DNA of 64,000 nucleotides from Microvirga aerilata (GCF_016743775.1 NZ_JAEQMY010000003.1:124001-188000); one strand, 5' to 3'. Shown: positions 19,141 through 29,628, numbered from the stretch's first letter. Translations and numbers: made by a program. Notes: generated by a model not told the origin, from the letters alone.

Positions 19141-19845
19141 ATGGGTCAGAAAGTTAACCCGATCGGTCTTCGGCTCGGCATCAACCGGACCTGGGACTCG
19201 CGCTGGTTCGCCGGCAAGGGCGAGTACGCCAAGCTGATGCATGAGGACATGGCGATCCGCGAAGCTCTCATGAAGCAGCTGAAGCAGGCCGCCGTTTCGA
19301 AGATCGTGATCGAGCGTCCGCACAAGAAGTGCCGCGTCACCATCCACTCGGGTCGCCCGGGCGTAGTGATCGGCAAGAAGGGTGCCGACATCGAGAAGCT
19401 GCGCAAGCTCGTCGCCAAGATGACGAATGCTGACGTAGCGATCAACATCGTCGAAGTCCGCAAGCCGGAAGTCGATGCAACGCTGGTGGCCGACTCGATC
19501 GCCCAGCAGCTCGAGCGCCGCGTCGCTTTCCGCCGCGCCATGAAGCGCGCCGTTCAGTCGGCGATGCGTCTGGGCGCCGAGGGCATCCGTATCAACTGCT
19601 CGGGCCGTCTGGGTGGCGCTGAAATCGCCCGCCTCGAATGGTACCGCGAGGGCCGCGTTCCGCTGCACACCCTGCGTGCGGATGTGGATTACGGCACGTC
19701 CACGGCGTTTACGACCTATGGCACCTGCGGCATCAAGGTCTGGATCTTCAAGGGCGAAATCCTTGAGCACGATCCCATGGCCCAGGACAAGCGGATGAAC
19801 GAAGAAGGAGGCCGCTCCGGTGGCCGCCGCGAGCAAGCGGCGTAA
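19141..19845 (+). CDS. rpsC: 30S ribosomal protein S3
   Basis: 234 residues from the ATG at 19141 ([13 protein letters not shown]), directly after an AAGGAG ribosome binding site. The KH domain ([18 protein letters not shown]) and C-terminal domain ([14 protein letters not shown]) are present. Part of the mRNA entry channel helicase with S4 and S5. The frame is open upstream, but the conserved start fixes this choice. Confidence 0.98.
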   Translation: MGQKVNPIGLRLGINRTWDSRWFAGKGEYAKLMHEDMAIREALMKQLKQAAVSKIVIERPHKKCRVTIHSGRPGVVIGKKGADIEKLRKLVAKMTNADVAINIVEVRKPEVDATLVADSIAQQLERRVAFRRAMKRAVQSAMRLGAEGIRINCSGRLGGAEIARLEWYREGRVPLHTLRADVDYGTSTAFTTYGTCGIKVWIFKGEILEHDPMAQDKRMNEEGGRSGGRREQAA

Positions 19846-19869
19846 CCGAGAGGTCAGGAGAGGTTTGCC

Positions 19870-20283
19870 ATGTTGCAACCGAAGAAAACCAAGTTCCGTA
19901 AGCAGTTTAAGGGCCGCATCTCCGGCACCGCGAAGGGCGGCACGGACCTCAACTTCGGCCAGTTCGGCCTGAAGGCGATGGAACCCGAGCGTGTCAACGC
20001 TCGCCAGATCGAGGCGGCTCGCCGCGCCATCACCCGCGCCATGAAGCGCGCGGGTCGGGTGTGGATCCGCATCTTCCCGGACGTGCCGGTGTCGTCGAAG
20101 CCGACCGAAGTGCGTATGGGTAAGGGCAAGGGCGCTCCCGAATTCTGGGCAGCCAAGGTCAAGCCTGGCCGCATCATGTTCGAGATCGACGGCGTTCCGG
20201 AGGATATCGCTCGTGAGGCCCTGCGCCTCGGCGCGGCGAAGCTTCCGATCAAGACGCGCTTCATCCAGCGCATTGCCGAGTAA
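19870..20283 (+). CDS. rplP: 50S ribosomal protein L16
   Basis: 137 residues. Segments [37 protein letters not shown] and [16 protein letters not shown] identify L16, which contacts the A-site tRNA and is essential for late 50S assembly. 24 nt after rpsC, 10 nt before rpmC. Confidence 0.98.
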   Translation: MLQPKKTKFRKQFKGRISGTAKGGTDLNFGQFGLKAMEPERVNARQIEAARRAITRAMKRAGRVWIRIFPDVPVSSKPTEVRMGKGKGAPEFWAAKVKPGRIMFEIDGVPEDIAREALRLGAAKLPIKTRFIQRIAE

Positions 20284-20293
20284 GGAGGGGATC

Positions 20294-20506
20294 ATGAAGT
20301 CTAAGCAGAGAGCCTCTGACCTCAACGCGATGTCGACTGACCAGCTGTCGGACGAGCTGCTGAACCTGAAGAAGGAGCAGTTCAACCTGCGCTTCCAGCG
20401 CGCGACCGGCCAGCTTGAGAACACGGGACGTGTTCGCGAGGTCCGCCGGGACATCGCCCGCGTCAAAACGCTGCAGCGCCAAAAGTCGGCGTCGGCAAAG
20501 GTTTAA
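20294..20506 (+). CDS. rpmC: 50S ribosomal protein L29
   Basis: 70 residues from the ATG at 20294, preceded by an excellent ribosome binding site (AAGGAGGGG). The helical hairpin is evident ([25 protein letters not shown] and [14 protein letters not shown], cited in parts). L29 binds near the tunnel exit beside L23. Confidence 0.97.
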   Translation: MKSKQRASDLNAMSTDQLSDELLNLKKEQFNLRFQRATGQLENTGRVREVRRDIARVKTLQRQKSASAKV

Positions 20507-20517
20507 AGGGGATCAAG

Positions 20518-20757
20518 ATGCCGAAGCGCGTTTTGCAGGGCGTCGTTGTCAGCGACAAGCAGGACAAGACGGTCGTTGTGAAGGTGGAACGCCGTTTCAC
20601 GCACCCGGTCATGAAAAAGACCGTGCGTAAGACGAAGAACTACCATGCTCATGACGAGAACAACAATGCCAAGGTGGGCGACACGGTCTTCATTGAAGAG
20701 ACCAAGCCGTTCTCCAAGCTCAAGACCTGGGTGCTCGTCGACCAAGCGAAAGCCTAA
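20518..20757 (+). CDS. rpsQ: 30S ribosomal protein S17
   Basis: 79 residues. Conserved [20 protein letters not shown] and [20 protein letters not shown] segments. Primary 16S rRNA binder of the 5' domain. An unusually long gap (163 nt) with hairpins follows before rplN, where these genes are usually close. Confidence 0.98.
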   Translation: MPKRVLQGVVVSDKQDKTVVVKVERRFTHPVMKKTVRKTKNYHAHDENNNAKVGDTVFIEETKPFSKLKTWVLVDQAKA

Positions 20758-20784
20758 AAAGCTTTCTCTAGGGGTTGTCTAACG

Positions 20785-20847
20785 AGGGCGGCTCGTGTAT
20801 ACGGCCGCCTTTCTCGACATATGAAGGGCAGGGGACATCAGATCCCC
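20785..20847 (+). promoter_or_regulatory. Structured gap between rpsQ and rplN
   Basis: Two hairpins: GGCGGC/GCCGCC (20787-20792 and 20804-20809, followed by TTTCTC, weakly terminator-like) and GGGGA/TCCCC (20831-20835 and 20843-20847). In E. coli the S10/spc operon boundary and the S8 repressor site fall near here, so this may be the S10-spc junction (inference). No confident promoter was seen. Confidence 0.45.
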
Positions 20848-20920
20848 GTCAGGCGTAGTCCGGGGGGCAATCCTGCCTTGGCCCGGAAACCTGTCTGAAA
20901 CAAAGGAAAGGATCAAAGCC

Positions 20921-21289
20921 ATGATCCAGATGCAGACGAATCTTGACGTCGCCGATAATTCCGGCGCCCGTCGCGTGATGTGCATCAAGGTTCTCGGCGG
21001 TTCGAAGCGTAAGTACGCTTCCGTGGGCGATATCATCGTCGTATCCGTGAAAGAAGCTATCCCGCGCGGTCGCGTGAAGAAGGGCGATGTCATGAAGGCA
21101 GTCGTCGTTCGCACCGCCAAGGACATCCGCCGCGCTGACGGCTCGGTCATCCGTTTCGACCGCAATGCCGCCGTTCTGATTAACAATCAGAAGGAGCCGG
21201 TCGGCACCCGTATCTTCGGCCCCGTTCCCCGTGAACTGCGTGCCAAGAACCACATGAAAATCATTTCGCTTGCGCCGGAGGTGCTCTAA
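20921..21289 (+). CDS. rplN: 50S ribosomal protein L14
   Basis: 122 residues. [19 protein letters not shown] and the C-terminal [22 protein letters not shown] are diagnostic. L14 sits at the subunit interface and is the RsfS target. Its stop overlaps the rplX start (TAATG). Confidence 0.98.
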   Translation: MIQMQTNLDVADNSGARRVMCIKVLGGSKRKYASVGDIIVVSVKEAIPRGRVKKGDVMKAVVVRTAKDIRRADGSVIRFDRNAAVLINNQKEPVGTRIFGPVPRELRAKNHMKIISLAPEVL

Positions 21290-21606
21290 TGGCCGCGAAG
21301 ATCAAGAAGGGCGATAAGGTCATCGTCCTGAGCGGTCGCGACAAGGGCAAGACCGGTGAAGTCGTGCAGGTGATGCCCACGGAGGAGCGCGCGGTTGTCC
21401 GCGGCGTAAACCTCGTGAAGCGCCACCAGCGCCAGACGGCAGGCCAAGAGGCTGGCATCATCTCGAAAGAGGCGACCATCCATCTGTCGAACCTGGCCTA
21501 CGCGGACCCGAAGGACGGCAAGCCGACCCGGGTTGGATTCAAAGTTCTCGAAGACGGCCGCAAGGTCCGTTTCGCCAAGCGTTCGGGAGACCTGATCGAT
21601 GGCTAA
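21289..21606 (+). CDS. rplX: 50S ribosomal protein L24
   Basis: 105 residues. It has the KOW motif ([20 protein letters not shown]) and [14 protein letters not shown]. It initiates 50S assembly. It overlaps rplN by 1 nt and rplE by 8 nt (ATGGCTAA), indicating tight translational coupling. Confidence 0.98.
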   Translation: MAAKIKKGDKVIVLSGRDKGKTGEVVQVMPTEERAVVRGVNLVKRHQRQTAGQEAGIISKEATIHLSNLAYADPKDGKPTRVGFKVLEDGRKVRFAKRSGDLIDG

Positions 21607-22165
21607 GGCTCAGGTGGACGGCTACACGCCGCGGCTGAAGAAGCACTACGAGGAAGTGGTGCGTCCGAAGCTTATTGAAGAATTCGGCTACAAGAACCCC
21701 ATGGAAGTGCCGACGATCGAGAAGATCGTCCTCAACATGGGCGTTGGCGAGTCGACCGCAGACTCGAAGAAGGCTACGGTCGCTGCTGCCGATCTCGCTC
21801 TCATCGCCGGCCAGAAGCCGGTGATCACGAAGGCCCGCAAGGCGATCTCGCAATTCAAGGTTCGCGAGAACATGCCGATCGGTGCTAAGGTCACGCTGCG
21901 CAAGGTTCGCATGTACGAATTTCTTGACCGTCTCGTGACCATCGCTCTTCCGCGCGTCCGCGACTTCCGGGGCCTAAATCCCAAGTCGTTCGACGGCCGG
22001 GGCAACTACGCAATGGGTATCAAGGAGCACCTGGTGTTCCCTGAGATCAATTACGACAGGGTCGAGCAGGTTTGGGGTATGGACGTCATCATCGCCACCA
22101 CGGCGAAGACCGACGAAGAAGCCCGTGCCCTGCTGCGTCACTTCAACTTCCCGTTCCGGCAGTGA
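21599..22165 (+). CDS. rplE: 50S ribosomal protein L5
   Basis: 188 residues. The segments [41 protein letters not shown] and [19 protein letters not shown] are typical. L5 binds 5S rRNA and contacts P-site tRNA. It starts within the end of rplX. Confidence 0.98.
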   Translation: MAKAQVDGYTPRLKKHYEEVVRPKLIEEFGYKNPMEVPTIEKIVLNMGVGESTADSKKATVAAADLALIAGQKPVITKARKAISQFKVRENMPIGAKVTLRKVRMYEFLDRLVTIALPRVRDFRGLNPKSFDGRGNYAMGIKEHLVFPEINYDRVEQVWGMDVIIATTAKTDEEARALLRHFNFPFRQ

Positions 22166-22204
22166 GGATTGCTGTCCTCAAACGCGGACACTGGAGATAA
22201 AAGC

Positions 22205-22510
22205 ATGGCTAAGAAAAGCGCTATTGAGAAGAACAAGCATCGTCGTGAGCTGGTGAAGAAGTTCGCCGGTCGCCGTGAGCGCCTCCTGGCGGTTGCGAAC
22301 GACGAGTCCAAGTCGTTGGAGGAGCGCTTCGAGGCGCGCCTCAAGCTGGCTGAGCTGCCGCGCAATGCGAGCCCGAGCCGGATCCGCAACCGTTGCGAGA
22401 TCACCGGCCGTCCGCGCGCTTACTACCGCAAGCTCGGCATGTCGCGCATCGCTCTGCGCGAGCTTGGAAACAGAGGCCTGATTCCAGGCCTCGTGAAGTC
22501 CAGCTGGTAA
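22205..22510 (+). CDS. rpsN: 30S ribosomal protein S14 (zinc-independent type)
   Basis: 101 residues from ATG 22205. The longer, zinc-free form: the C-terminal part [20 protein letters not shown] has single cysteines rather than paired CxxC motifs. The frame is open 36 nt upstream, but [10 protein letters not shown] is the conserved family start. Confidence 0.97.
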   Translation: MAKKSAIEKNKHRRELVKKFAGRRERLLAVANDESKSLEERFEARLKLAELPRNASPSRIRNRCEITGRPRAYYRKLGMSRIALRELGNRGLIPGLVKSSW

Positions 22511-22524
22511 GGGGAGGGCATCAT

Positions 22525-22920
22525 ATGATCAACGATCCGTTGGGCGATATGCTCACCCGTATTCGCAACGCGCAGATGCGCCGTCGCGGTACCGTCTCCA
22601 CCCCTGGCTCGAAGCTTCGCGCTCGCGTCCTCGAGGTTCTCAAGTCCGAGGGCTACATCCGCGACTATTCGCAGACCGAGTTCGGCAACGGCCGCACGGA
22701 GTTTTCGATCGAGCTGAAGTACTATGACGGCCAGCCGGTGATCCGCTCGATCGAGCGCGTCTCCAAGCCGGGCCGCCGCGTGTATGCTTCCGTCGACACC
22801 ATGCCTCGCGTGGCTGACGGCCTCGGCGTCACCATTCTCTCGACGCCCCAGGGCGTGATGGCCGATCACGAGGCCCGTGAGAAGAACGTGGGCGGCGAAG
22901 TGCTCTGCAAGGTCTTCTAA
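22525..22920 (+). CDS. rpsH: 30S ribosomal protein S8
   Basis: 131 residues from ATG 22525 ([16 protein letters not shown]), preceded by GGGGAGGG. The C-terminal signature [20 protein letters not shown] is present. In E. coli S8 represses the spc operon; no target was identified here. Confidence 0.98.
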   Translation: MINDPLGDMLTRIRNAQMRRRGTVSTPGSKLRARVLEVLKSEGYIRDYSQTEFGNGRTEFSIELKYYDGQPVIRSIERVSKPGRRVYASVDTMPRVADGLGVTILSTPQGVMADHEAREKNVGGEVLCKVF

Positions 22921-22956
22921 GCCTTAGCATCCGCACAGAACCACGAGGATTCGAAA

Positions 22957-23490
22957 ATGTCACGAGTAGGCAAGAAGCCCGTTCCGGTTCCGTCAGGTGT
23001 GACGGCGATCGTTGACGGTCAGATGGTGAAGGTTAAGGGCACGAAGGGCGAGCTCTCGTTCCTCGTTCCCGAAGAAGTGCTGGTTGCTCTTGAGGACGGC
23101 GCCGTGACGGTGAACCCGCGCGACGCCTCCAAGACGGCCCGTGCCAAGTGGGGCACGTCCCGCGCTCAGGTGGCGAACCTGGTCGAGGGCGTGTCCAAGG
23201 GCTTTGAGAAGCGCCTTGAGATCAACGGCGTTGGCTACAAGGCCGCCGTTGCCGGCAAGACGCTGAAGCTGTCGCTTGGCTACAGCCACGATATCGACTT
23301 CGCAATCCCAGCCGGTGTCACGATTACGACGCCGAAGCCGACGGAAGTTGTCGTTGCCGGCATCGACAAGCAGATTGTTGGTCAGACGGCCGCCGAGATC
23401 CGTGAATGGCGCGGTCCGGAGCCCTACAAGGGCAAGGGCGTCAAGTATTCCGACGAGTTCATCTTCCGCAAGGAAGGCAAGAAGAAGTAA
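22957..23490 (+). CDS. rplF: 50S ribosomal protein L6
   Basis: 177 residues, with two related domains. [15 protein letters not shown] starts the protein and [15 protein letters not shown] gives the C-terminal signature. L6 lies near the sarcin-ricin loop. 36 nt after rpsH. Confidence 0.98.
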   Translation: MSRVGKKPVPVPSGVTAIVDGQMVKVKGTKGELSFLVPEEVLVALEDGAVTVNPRDASKTARAKWGTSRAQVANLVEGVSKGFEKRLEINGVGYKAAVAGKTLKLSLGYSHDIDFAIPAGVTITTPKPTEVVVAGIDKQIVGQTAAEIREWRGPEPYKGKGVKYSDEFIFRKEGKKK

Positions 23491-23502
23491 GGACGACGTA
23501 TC

Positions 23503-23865
23503 ATGGCTGAGAAGAAAGGCGCTGAAGATCGCCGCAAGGCTCGTGTGCGCCGTGCGATCAAGAAGGCAGCGAATGGCCGTCCGCGTTTGTCGGTCTTCCG
23601 TTCGTCCAAGCAGATCTACGCCCAGATTATCGATGACGTGCGCGGCCACACGGTTGCCTCGGCGTCGACTCTCGAGGCTGACGTGAAGGGCAAGCTCAAG
23701 ACCGGCGCCACCGTTGACGCGGCAAAGGAAGTTGGGCGGCTCGTGGCGGAGCGTGCGGCACAGGCCGGCGTGACGCAGGTCATCTTCGACCGTTCGGGCT
23801 ACCTCTATCACGGTCGCGTCAAGGCTCTGGCCGACGCTGCCCGTGAGAGCGGACTCGATTTCTAA
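23503..23865 (+). CDS. rplR: 50S ribosomal protein L18
   Basis: 120 residues, 5S rRNA binder. [20 protein letters not shown] and [20 protein letters not shown] are conserved. The basic N-terminus (about 1-30) is typical. 12 nt after rplF. Confidence 0.98.
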   Translation: MAEKKGAEDRRKARVRRAIKKAANGRPRLSVFRSSKQIYAQIIDDVRGHTVASASTLEADVKGKLKTGATVDAAKEVGRLVAERAAQAGVTQVIFDRSGYLYHGRVKALADAARESGLDF

Positions 23866-23926
23866 CGGCGGGTTAATCCACAACCCTTAGCGAGCGGGCC
23901 CGCCGCCCGCGCAAGTGAGAGGTCTC

Positions 23927-24496
23927 ATGGCAAGAGAACCAAGAGAACGTGCTGATCGCGAAGAGCGCGACAGCGAATTCGTGGACCGCCTGGTCCACAT
24001 CAACCGCGTCGCCAAAGTCGTGAAGGGCGGCCGCCGCTTCGGCTTTGCTGCTCTCGTCGTCGTCGGCGACCAGAAGGGCCGCGTCGGCTTCGGCCACGGC
24101 AAGGCCCGTGAGGTGCCGGAGGCGATCCGCAAGGCTACGGACGCTGCCAAGCGCTCCATGATCCGCGTCGCCCTTCGTGAAGGCCGCACGCTTCACCACG
24201 ACGTGAACGGCCGCCATGGCGCCGGCAAGGTCGTACTGCGTGCCGCTCCGCAGGGTACCGGCATCATCGCCGGCGGCCCGATGCGCGCCGTGTTCGAAGT
24301 GGTGGGCATGCAGGACGTGGTGGCCAAGTCGCTCGGCTCCTCGAACCCGTACAACCTCGTTCGCGCAACCTTCGACGCGCTCAAGAACGAGGACAGCCCG
24401 CGCTCGGTTGCCGCTCGCCGTGGCCTGAAGGTCTCGACGCTGCAGGCTCGCCGCCGCGACGCAGATACCAGCGAAGCCGCTGGCGCTGAAGCGTAA
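23927..24496 (+). CDS. rpsE: 30S ribosomal protein S5
   Basis: 189 residues from ATG 23927 ([15 protein letters not shown]), chosen over an earlier in-frame start by the conserved N-terminus and a GAGAGG ribosome binding site. The double-stranded-RNA-binding-like domain ([15 protein letters not shown]) and the C-terminal [16 protein letters not shown] are intact. Part of mRNA entry and decoding fidelity. Confidence 0.98.
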   Translation: MAREPRERADREERDSEFVDRLVHINRVAKVVKGGRRFGFAALVVVGDQKGRVGFGHGKAREVPEAIRKATDAAKRSMIRVALREGRTLHHDVNGRHGAGKVVLRAAPQGTGIIAGGPMRAVFEVVGMQDVVAKSLGSSNPYNLVRATFDALKNEDSPRSVAARRGLKVSTLQARRRDADTSEAAGAEA

Positions 24497-24510
24497 GGGA
24501 GGCTTTGACA

Positions 24511-24717
24511 ATGGCAAAGAACCCAGCCGCTTCAGGCACCACCATCACCGTTGAGCAGATCGGGTCGCCGATCCGCCGCGAGGCCAAGCAGCGTCAGACG
24601 CTGGTCGGCCTCAAGCTCAACAAGCTTCACCGCACCTCGACCTTGGAAGACACGCCGGCAGTTCGCGGCATGATCGAAAAGGTCAAGCACCTCGTGCGCG
24701 TTGTCGACGGGCAGTGA
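24511..24717 (+). CDS. rpmD: 50S ribosomal protein L30
   Basis: 68 residues from ATG 24511 after [28 protein letters not shown] and [12 protein letters not shown] are the family core. Between rpsE and rplO as usual. Confidence 0.97.
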   Translation: MAKNPAASGTTITVEQIGSPIRREAKQRQTLVGLKLNKLHRTSTLEDTPAVRGMIEKVKHLVRVVDGQ

Positions 24718-24727
24718 GGAGAGCGTC

Positions 24728-25201
24728 ATGAAACTCAACGAAATTCGTGACAACGAAGGTTCCACCAAGAACCGCATGCGTGTCGGCCGCGGTATCGGCT
24801 CCGGCAAGGGCAAGACCGGTGGTCGCGGCGTCAAGGGACAGAAGTCCCGTACCGGCGTGGCGATCAAGGGCTTCGAAGGCGGTCAGATGCCTCTGCACCG
24901 TCGCCTCCCGAAGCGCGGCTTCAACAAGCCGAACCAGATTGACCTCAATGAGGTGAATGTCGGCAGAATCCAGCAGGCCGTGGAAGCCGGAAAGCTCGAT
25001 ATGGGCGCTCCGGTGACCGTCGAGACGCTGGTGGCTGCCGGCGTGGTCTCCAAGCCGCGCGACGGCGTGAAGATCCTCGGTGTCGGCGAGCTGACGTCGA
25101 AGCTTTCCTTCCAGGTCCACGGCGCGTCCAAGTCGGCCGTCGAAGCGATCGAGAAGGCTGGTGGCTCGGTCACCCTCCTGGGTGCCGTTGCGCAGGCGTG
25201 A
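24728..25201 (+). CDS. rplO: 50S ribosomal protein L15
   Basis: 157 residues from ATG 24728 ([16 protein letters not shown]). The glycine-rich N-terminal extension [20 protein letters not shown] is diagnostic. The next gene, secY, begins 107 nt later. Confidence 0.98.
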   Translation: MKLNEIRDNEGSTKNRMRVGRGIGSGKGKTGGRGVKGQKSRTGVAIKGFEGGQMPLHRRLPKRGFNKPNQIDLNEVNVGRIQQAVEAGKLDMGAPVTVETLVAAGVVSKPRDGVKILGVGELTSKLSFQVHGASKSAVEAIEKAGGSVTLLGAVAQA

Positions 25202-25308
25202 GCCCGCGCCCACATTGACCAAGATCCAAGCGGCGGCCCGCGTGAAGATCGCGTGGCCGCCGTTTGCGTGATGAACGTCACGTATCCAGACATTTCGGGG
25301 ACAACACT

Positions 25309-26646
25309 ATGGCCTCAGCAGCCGAGCAACTTGCGGCAAACATCAACTTCGGTGCCATCGCGAAGGCCGATGAGCTGAAGAAGCGCATTTGGTTTACCCT
25401 TGGCGCCCTCATCGTCTATCGGCTCGGCACCTACATTCCGCTGCCCGGCATTGATCCGGAGGCTCTCCGTCAGAGCTTCCAGAACGCCAGCGGCGGTGTG
25501 CTCGGCCTGTTCAACATGTTCTCCGGCGGCGCCGTCGAGCGCATGGCAATCTTTGCCCTGAACATCATGCCGTACATCTCGGCGTCGATCATTGTTCAGC
25601 TGCTCACCTCCGTGCTGCCCTCCCTCGAGGCGCTCAAGAAGGAAGGCGAGGCCGGTCGCAAGATCCTCAATCAATATACCCGCTATCTCACCGTCCTGCT
25701 GGCGGTGTTCCAGTCCTGGGGCATCGCGGTCGGGCTGCAGAGCTCCGGCACCATCGTGGAGGCGCCTGGCCCGTTCTTCCTAATCTCGACGGTCATCACC
25801 CTGACCGGCGGCACCATGTTCCTCATGTGGCTGGGCGAGCAGATCACGTCGCGGGGCATCGGCAACGGCACCTCGCTGATCATCTTCGCTGGCATCGTGG
25901 CGAACCTACCGAGTGCCATTGCCGGAACCCTCGAGCTTGGCCGTCAGGGCGCGATCTCGACGGGCCTGATCATCGGCGTGATCGTGATGGCGATCGGCAT
26001 CATCTACTTCGTCGTGTTCATGGAGCGTGCCCAGCGCCGGCTGCTCATCAACTATCCGAAGCGCCAGGTGGGCAACCGGATGTATGAGGGTCAGACTTCG
26101 TTCTTGCCCCTCAAGCTGAACACCTCGGGCGTGATCCCGCCGATCTTTGCCTCCTCGCTGCTGCTGCTGCCAGCCACCATCGCCAGTTTCCAGAGCAATG
26201 CGGACGGAACCGGCTTCATCGCAACGCTGACGGCTTATCTGGGCCATGGCCGGCCCGCCTACATGTTCATGTATGCGGCGCTGATCGTGTTCTTCGCCTT
26301 CTTCTATACGGCAATCGTCTTCAATCCGACGGAGACGGCCGACAACCTGAAGAAGCAGGGCGGCTTCATCCCCGGCATTCGCCCCGGCGAACGGACGGCC
26401 GACTTCATCGATCAGGTTCTGACGCGCATCACCGTGCTGGGCGCCGCTTATCTGGTGATTATCTGCCTGATACCAGAATTGCTGGTATCCTACGCGGCTC
26501 TGCCATTCTACTTTGGCGGCACTTCGCTTCTGATCGTGGTGTCTGTTACCATGGACACGGTCGCTCAGGTTCACGGGCACCTGCTGGCTCACCAGTATGA
26601 GGGTCTCGTCAAGAAGACGAAGCTCAAGGGTGCGCGCAGGCGCTAA
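25309..26646 (+). CDS. secY: Protein translocase subunit SecY
   Basis: 445 residues with about ten membrane helices, the channel of the SecYEG translocon. TM1 begins at RIWFTLGALIVYRLGTYIPL; plug region FSGGAVERMAIFALNIMPYI; cytosolic loop ERAQRRLLINYPKRQVGNRMYEG cited in parts; C-terminal GTSLLIVVSVTMDTVAQ. The start at 25309 (MASAAEQLAAN) is preferred over upstream in-frame starts. adk follows after 54 nt, a common pairing. Confidence 0.97.
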   Translation: MASAAEQLAANINFGAIAKADELKKRIWFTLGALIVYRLGTYIPLPGIDPEALRQSFQNASGGVLGLFNMFSGGAVERMAIFALNIMPYISASIIVQLLTSVLPSLEALKKEGEAGRKILNQYTRYLTVLLAVFQSWGIAVGLQSSGTIVEAPGPFFLISTVITLTGGTMFLMWLGEQITSRGIGNGTSLIIFAGIVANLPSAIAGTLELGRQGAISTGLIIGVIVMAIGIIYFVVFMERAQRRLLINYPKRQVGNRMYEGQTSFLPLKLNTSGVIPPIFASSLLLLPATIASFQSNADGTGFIATLTAYLGHGRPAYMFMYAALIVFFAFFYTAIVFNPTETADNLKKQGGFIPGIRPGERTADFIDQVLTRITVLGAAYLVIICLIPELLVSYAALPFYFGGTSLLIVVSVTMDTVAQVHGHLLAHQYEGLVKKTKLKGARRR

Positions 26647-26700
26647 TATAGAATGGCTTGCCTCAAGGCGAGCATTCTCGACGAAGTCAGGGGGGCGTCG

Positions 26701-27282
26701 ATGAGGATCATCCTGCTGGGGCCGCCGGGGGCCGGAAAAGGCACTCAGGCCGTGCGTCTAGTCGAGCGGCTGGGAATTCCCCAGCTGTCGACCGGCGACA
26801 TGCTCCGCGCAGCCGTGGCCGCCGGTACGCCGGTCGGCCTCAAGGCCAAGGCTGTCATGGATCGCGGGGAGCTAGTGTCCGACGATATCGTCGTCGGCAT
26901 CATCGCGGACCGGATCGAGGAGGCTGACGCCAAGAGCGGCTTCATCCTCGACGGTTTCCCTCGCACAGTGGCACAGGCTGAAGCTTTCGACGCCATGCTC
27001 GACGCCAAGGGCCTGAAGCTCGATGCCGTCATCGAGTTCAAGGTAAACGAGGCTGAACTGGTCGAGCGTATCGTCAAGAGGGCGAAGGACACGGAGGCCC
27101 GCGGGGAGCCGGTCCGCAAGGACGACAATCCCGACGTGTTCAAGACCAGGCTCGAGGCTTACAGAAATCAGACTGCTCCGCTTTCGGCCTATTACGACGG
27201 CAAGAGCATGCTCAAGACCGTGGATGGAATGAAGCCCATCGACGATGTGACGGAAGCGATGAAGGAAATCCTCGGTCGCTGA
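26701..27282 (+). CDS. adk: Adenylate kinase (short form)
   Basis: 193 residues, interconverting AMP + ATP and 2 ADP. P-loop [10 protein letters not shown] (residues 7-16), the AMP site with [11 protein letters not shown], and [10 protein letters not shown] are present. The LID is the short, zinc-free kind, so the enzyme is about 20 residues shorter than E. coli Adk. The start at 26701 follows AGGGGGG. It lies between secY and rpsM. Confidence 0.97.
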   Translation: MRIILLGPPGAGKGTQAVRLVERLGIPQLSTGDMLRAAVAAGTPVGLKAKAVMDRGELVSDDIVVGIIADRIEEADAKSGFILDGFPRTVAQAEAFDAMLDAKGLKLDAVIEFKVNEAELVERIVKRAKDTEARGEPVRKDDNPDVFKTRLEAYRNQTAPLSAYYDGKSMLKTVDGMKPIDDVTEAMKEILGR

Positions 27283-27346
27283 CGAGAAGGGCTTGACCCA
27301 GGGTAGAAAATCCGCTAGGGGCAAGCTCTTGCACAAGAACCTGCAT

Positions 27347-27379
27347 ATCCAGAGGGCTTCATAGGAGGCCGCTCTGGAT
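27347..27379 (+). promoter_or_regulatory. Hairpin between adk and rpsM, with possible nearby promoter
   Basis: Arms ATCCAGAG/CTCTGGAT plus an inner GGC/GCC stem with one bulge. It is not followed by a U-run. Just upstream, TTGACC (27293-27298), a 17-nt spacer and TAGGGG (27316-27321) form a weak promoter-like match that could give rpsM-rplQ separate expression; low certainty. Confidence 0.35.
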
Positions 27380-27473
27380 TGTTGTGTTCTGAATAAGCCC
27401 GCGCAAGGGCCGGCCTCCACCGGACGCGCGATAATCATAACTCGAAGCACTGCTTCATACATGGAGACGGACG

Positions 27474-27842
27474 ATGGCCCGTATTGCTGGCGTCAACATT
27501 CCGACAGCCAAGCGCGTTGTGATCGCGCTTCAGTACATCCACGGCATTGGCGCCAAGAAGGCCCAGGAAATCATCGAGAAGGTCAACATCCCGGCCGAGC
27601 GCCGCGTGAACCAGCTGACCGACGCCGAGGTCCTGGCGATCCGCGAGACGATCGACCGTGACTATATCGTCGAAGGCGACCTGCGCCGCGAAGTGTCCAT
27701 GAACATCAAGCGTCTCATGGATCTCGCTGCCTACCGTGGCCTTCGCCACCGCCGCAGCCTGCCCGTTCGCGGCCAGCGCACGCACACGAATGCCCGCACC
27801 CGCAAGGGCAAGTCGAAGCCGATCGCCGGCAAGAAGAAGTAA
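27474..27842 (+). CDS. rpsM: 30S ribosomal protein S13
   Basis: 122 residues. [20 protein letters not shown], the helix-two-turn-helix, and the C-terminal [20 protein letters not shown] are diagnostic. S13 contacts the large subunit and P-site tRNA. The rpsK gene follows 165 nt later, across a REP-like repeat. Confidence 0.98.
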   Translation: MARIAGVNIPTAKRVVIALQYIHGIGAKKAQEIIEKVNIPAERRVNQLTDAEVLAIRETIDRDYIVEGDLRREVSMNIKRLMDLAAYRGLRHRRSLPVRGQRTHTNARTRKGKSKPIAGKKK

Positions 27843-27847
27843 TCTCA

Positions 27848-27949
27848 GGGCGGTCCTCCGCCCAAGATCGTCCCCGGACCTGATCCGGGGATCTCGCGCT
27901 CGATGCGGCGCCAGAATTCAGATGCAATGGCCGGGCCGAGCCCGGCCAT
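27848..27949. repeat. REP-like palindromic element inside the alpha operon
   Basis: Three stems: GGGCGG/CCGCCC (27848-27863), TCCCCGGA/TCCGGGGA (27871-27891, loop CCTGA) and ATGGCCGGG/CCCGGCCAT (27927-27949, loop CCGAG). The last palindrome and the TGACG after it recur at 53671-53698. This marks a dispersed intergenic element placed between two ribosomal genes. Confidence 0.8.
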
Positions 27950-28007
27950 GACGAAGTCGAAACTCCCGAGCGCCTGGCATGACGGGCGCGCTTGAAGGAT
28001 CTTTGGA

Positions 28008-28397
28008 ATGGCTAAAGAAGCTACCCGCGTCCGCCGCCGCGAACGCAAGAACATCGTTTCCGGCGTGGCGCATGTGAACGCCTCGTTCAACAACACCATG
28101 ATCACCATCACGGACGCCCAGGGCAACACGATCTCGTGGTCCTCGGCCGGCGCGATGGGTTTCAAGGGCTCGCGTAAGTCGACCCCTTATGCGGCTCAGA
28201 TCGCCGCTGAAGATGCGGCCCGCAAGGCTGCCGAGCACGGCATGCGCACCCTCGAGGTCGAGGTGTCCGGTCCCGGCTCCGGCCGTGAGTCCGCCCTGCG
28301 CGCCCTCCAGTCGGCCGGTTTCACCGTCACGTCGATCCGTGACGTAACGCCGATCCCGCACAATGGCTGCCGCCCGCGCAAGCGTCGCCGCGTCTAA
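28008..28397 (+). CDS. rpsK: 30S ribosomal protein S11
   Basis: 129 residues, platform protein near the Shine-Dalgarno/anti-SD helix. [20 protein letters not shown] and [19 protein letters not shown] are typical, with the basic tail [13 protein letters not shown]. Expressed with rpsM and rpoA. Confidence 0.98.
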   Translation: MAKEATRVRRRERKNIVSGVAHVNASFNNTMITITDAQGNTISWSSAGAMGFKGSRKSTPYAAQIAAEDAARKAAEHGMRTLEVEVSGPGSGRESALRALQSAGFTVTSIRDVTPIPHNGCRPRKRRRV

Positions 28398-28490
28398 GGT
28401 TATCCTGCGCGTGGGGCACCCCCACGCGCGTTCCGGTTTAAAGGGATGGCCAAAAGCCTCCCTTCAAGCCGTACCTCGAGAGGTGTGGTT

Positions 28491-29507
28491 GTGATCCAAA
28501 AGAACTGGCAAGAGCTGATTAAGCCGAACAAGCTCGAAGTCGCCCCCGGCGACGATCCGAAGCGCATTGCGACGGTCGTGGCCGAGCCGCTCGAGCGTGG
28601 CTTCGGCACGACGCTCGGCAACTCCCTGCGCCGCGTGCTGCTGTCGTCGCTCCAGGGCGCTGCCGTGACCGCAGTGCATATCGACGGCGTGCTGCACGAG
28701 TTCTCCTCGATTCCGGGCGTCCGTGAGGACGTGACGGACATCGTCCTGAACGTGAAGACGATCGCCATCAAGATGCAGAGCGAAGGCGCCAAGCGCATGA
28801 CGCTCCGCAAGACCGGCCCCGGTGCCGTGACAGCAGGCGACATCAACACGGTCGGTGACGTTCAGATCCTGAATCCCGAGCTCGTGCTCTGCACCCTCGA
28901 CGAGGGCGCGGAAATCCGCATGGAGTTCACCGTCGACACCGGCAAGGGCTACGTTCCGTCCGAGCGCAACCGCACCGAGGACGCTCCGATCGGCCTCATC
29001 CCGGTCGATTCGCTCTACAGCCCGGTGAAGAAGGTCTCCTATCGCATCGAGAACACCCGTGAGGGTCAGATCCTCGATTACGACAAGCTGATCATGACGG
29101 TCGAGACCAACGGCGCCGTGACCCCTGAGGACGCCGTGGCTTATGCCGCCCGCATTCTCCAGGATCAGCTCCAGGTGTTCGTCAACTTCGAAGAGCCCCG
29201 CAAGGAAGAGGCCGCCGCCGCCGCGCCGCAGCTTCCGTTCAACCCGGCGCTCCTCAAGAAGGTCGACGAGCTCGAGCTGTCGGTCCGTTCGGCAAACTGC
29301 CTGAAGAACGACAACATCGTCTATATCGGCGACCTCATCCAGAAGTCCGAGGCGGAAATGCTCCGCACCCCGAACTTCGGCCGCAAGTCGCTCAACGAGA
29401 TCAAGGAAGTTCTGGCCGGCATGGGCCTGCACCTCGGCATGGACGTGCCGGGCTGGCCGCCGGAGAACATCGAAGACCTCGCGAAGCGCTTCGAAGAGCA
29501 CTACTAA
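28491..29507 (+). CDS. rpoA: DNA-directed RNA polymerase alpha subunit
   Basis: 338 residues from a GTG at 28491, giving the family start [17 protein letters not shown] after a GAGAGG ribosome binding site. An in-frame ATG at 28446 would add 15 unconserved residues. The N-terminal assembly domain ([17 protein letters not shown]) and the C-terminal DNA/activator-binding domain ([34 protein letters not shown]) are complete. Confidence 0.97.
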   Translation: MIQKNWQELIKPNKLEVAPGDDPKRIATVVAEPLERGFGTTLGNSLRRVLLSSLQGAAVTAVHIDGVLHEFSSIPGVREDVTDIVLNVKTIAIKMQSEGAKRMTLRKTGPGAVTAGDINTVGDVQILNPELVLCTLDEGAEIRMEFTVDTGKGYVPSERNRTEDAPIGLIPVDSLYSPVKKVSYRIENTREGQILDYDKLIMTVETNGAVTPEDAVAYAARILQDQLQVFVNFEEPRKEEAAAAAPQLPFNPALLKKVDELELSVRSANCLKNDNIVYIGDLIQKSEAEMLRTPNFGRKSLNEIKEVLAGMGLHLGMDVPGWPPENIEDLAKRFEEHY

Positions 29508-29628
29508 GAATCCTGGGGCCGTCCTCGACCTGAGCGCCGGCCCCAGCATCTGCCCCGCCCGAAGGGCGGCTAATTAAGAGAGACGGTCGGCCCTTGGCCC
29601 GGCGGCCGGAACATCAAGGAGAAAGCCA

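Noticed and set aside
28446..28490. Upstream in-frame ATG start for rpoA
   Set aside because: The added residues ([15 protein letters not shown]) are not part of known RpoA proteins, while GTG 28491 gives the family N-terminus with a ribosome binding site.
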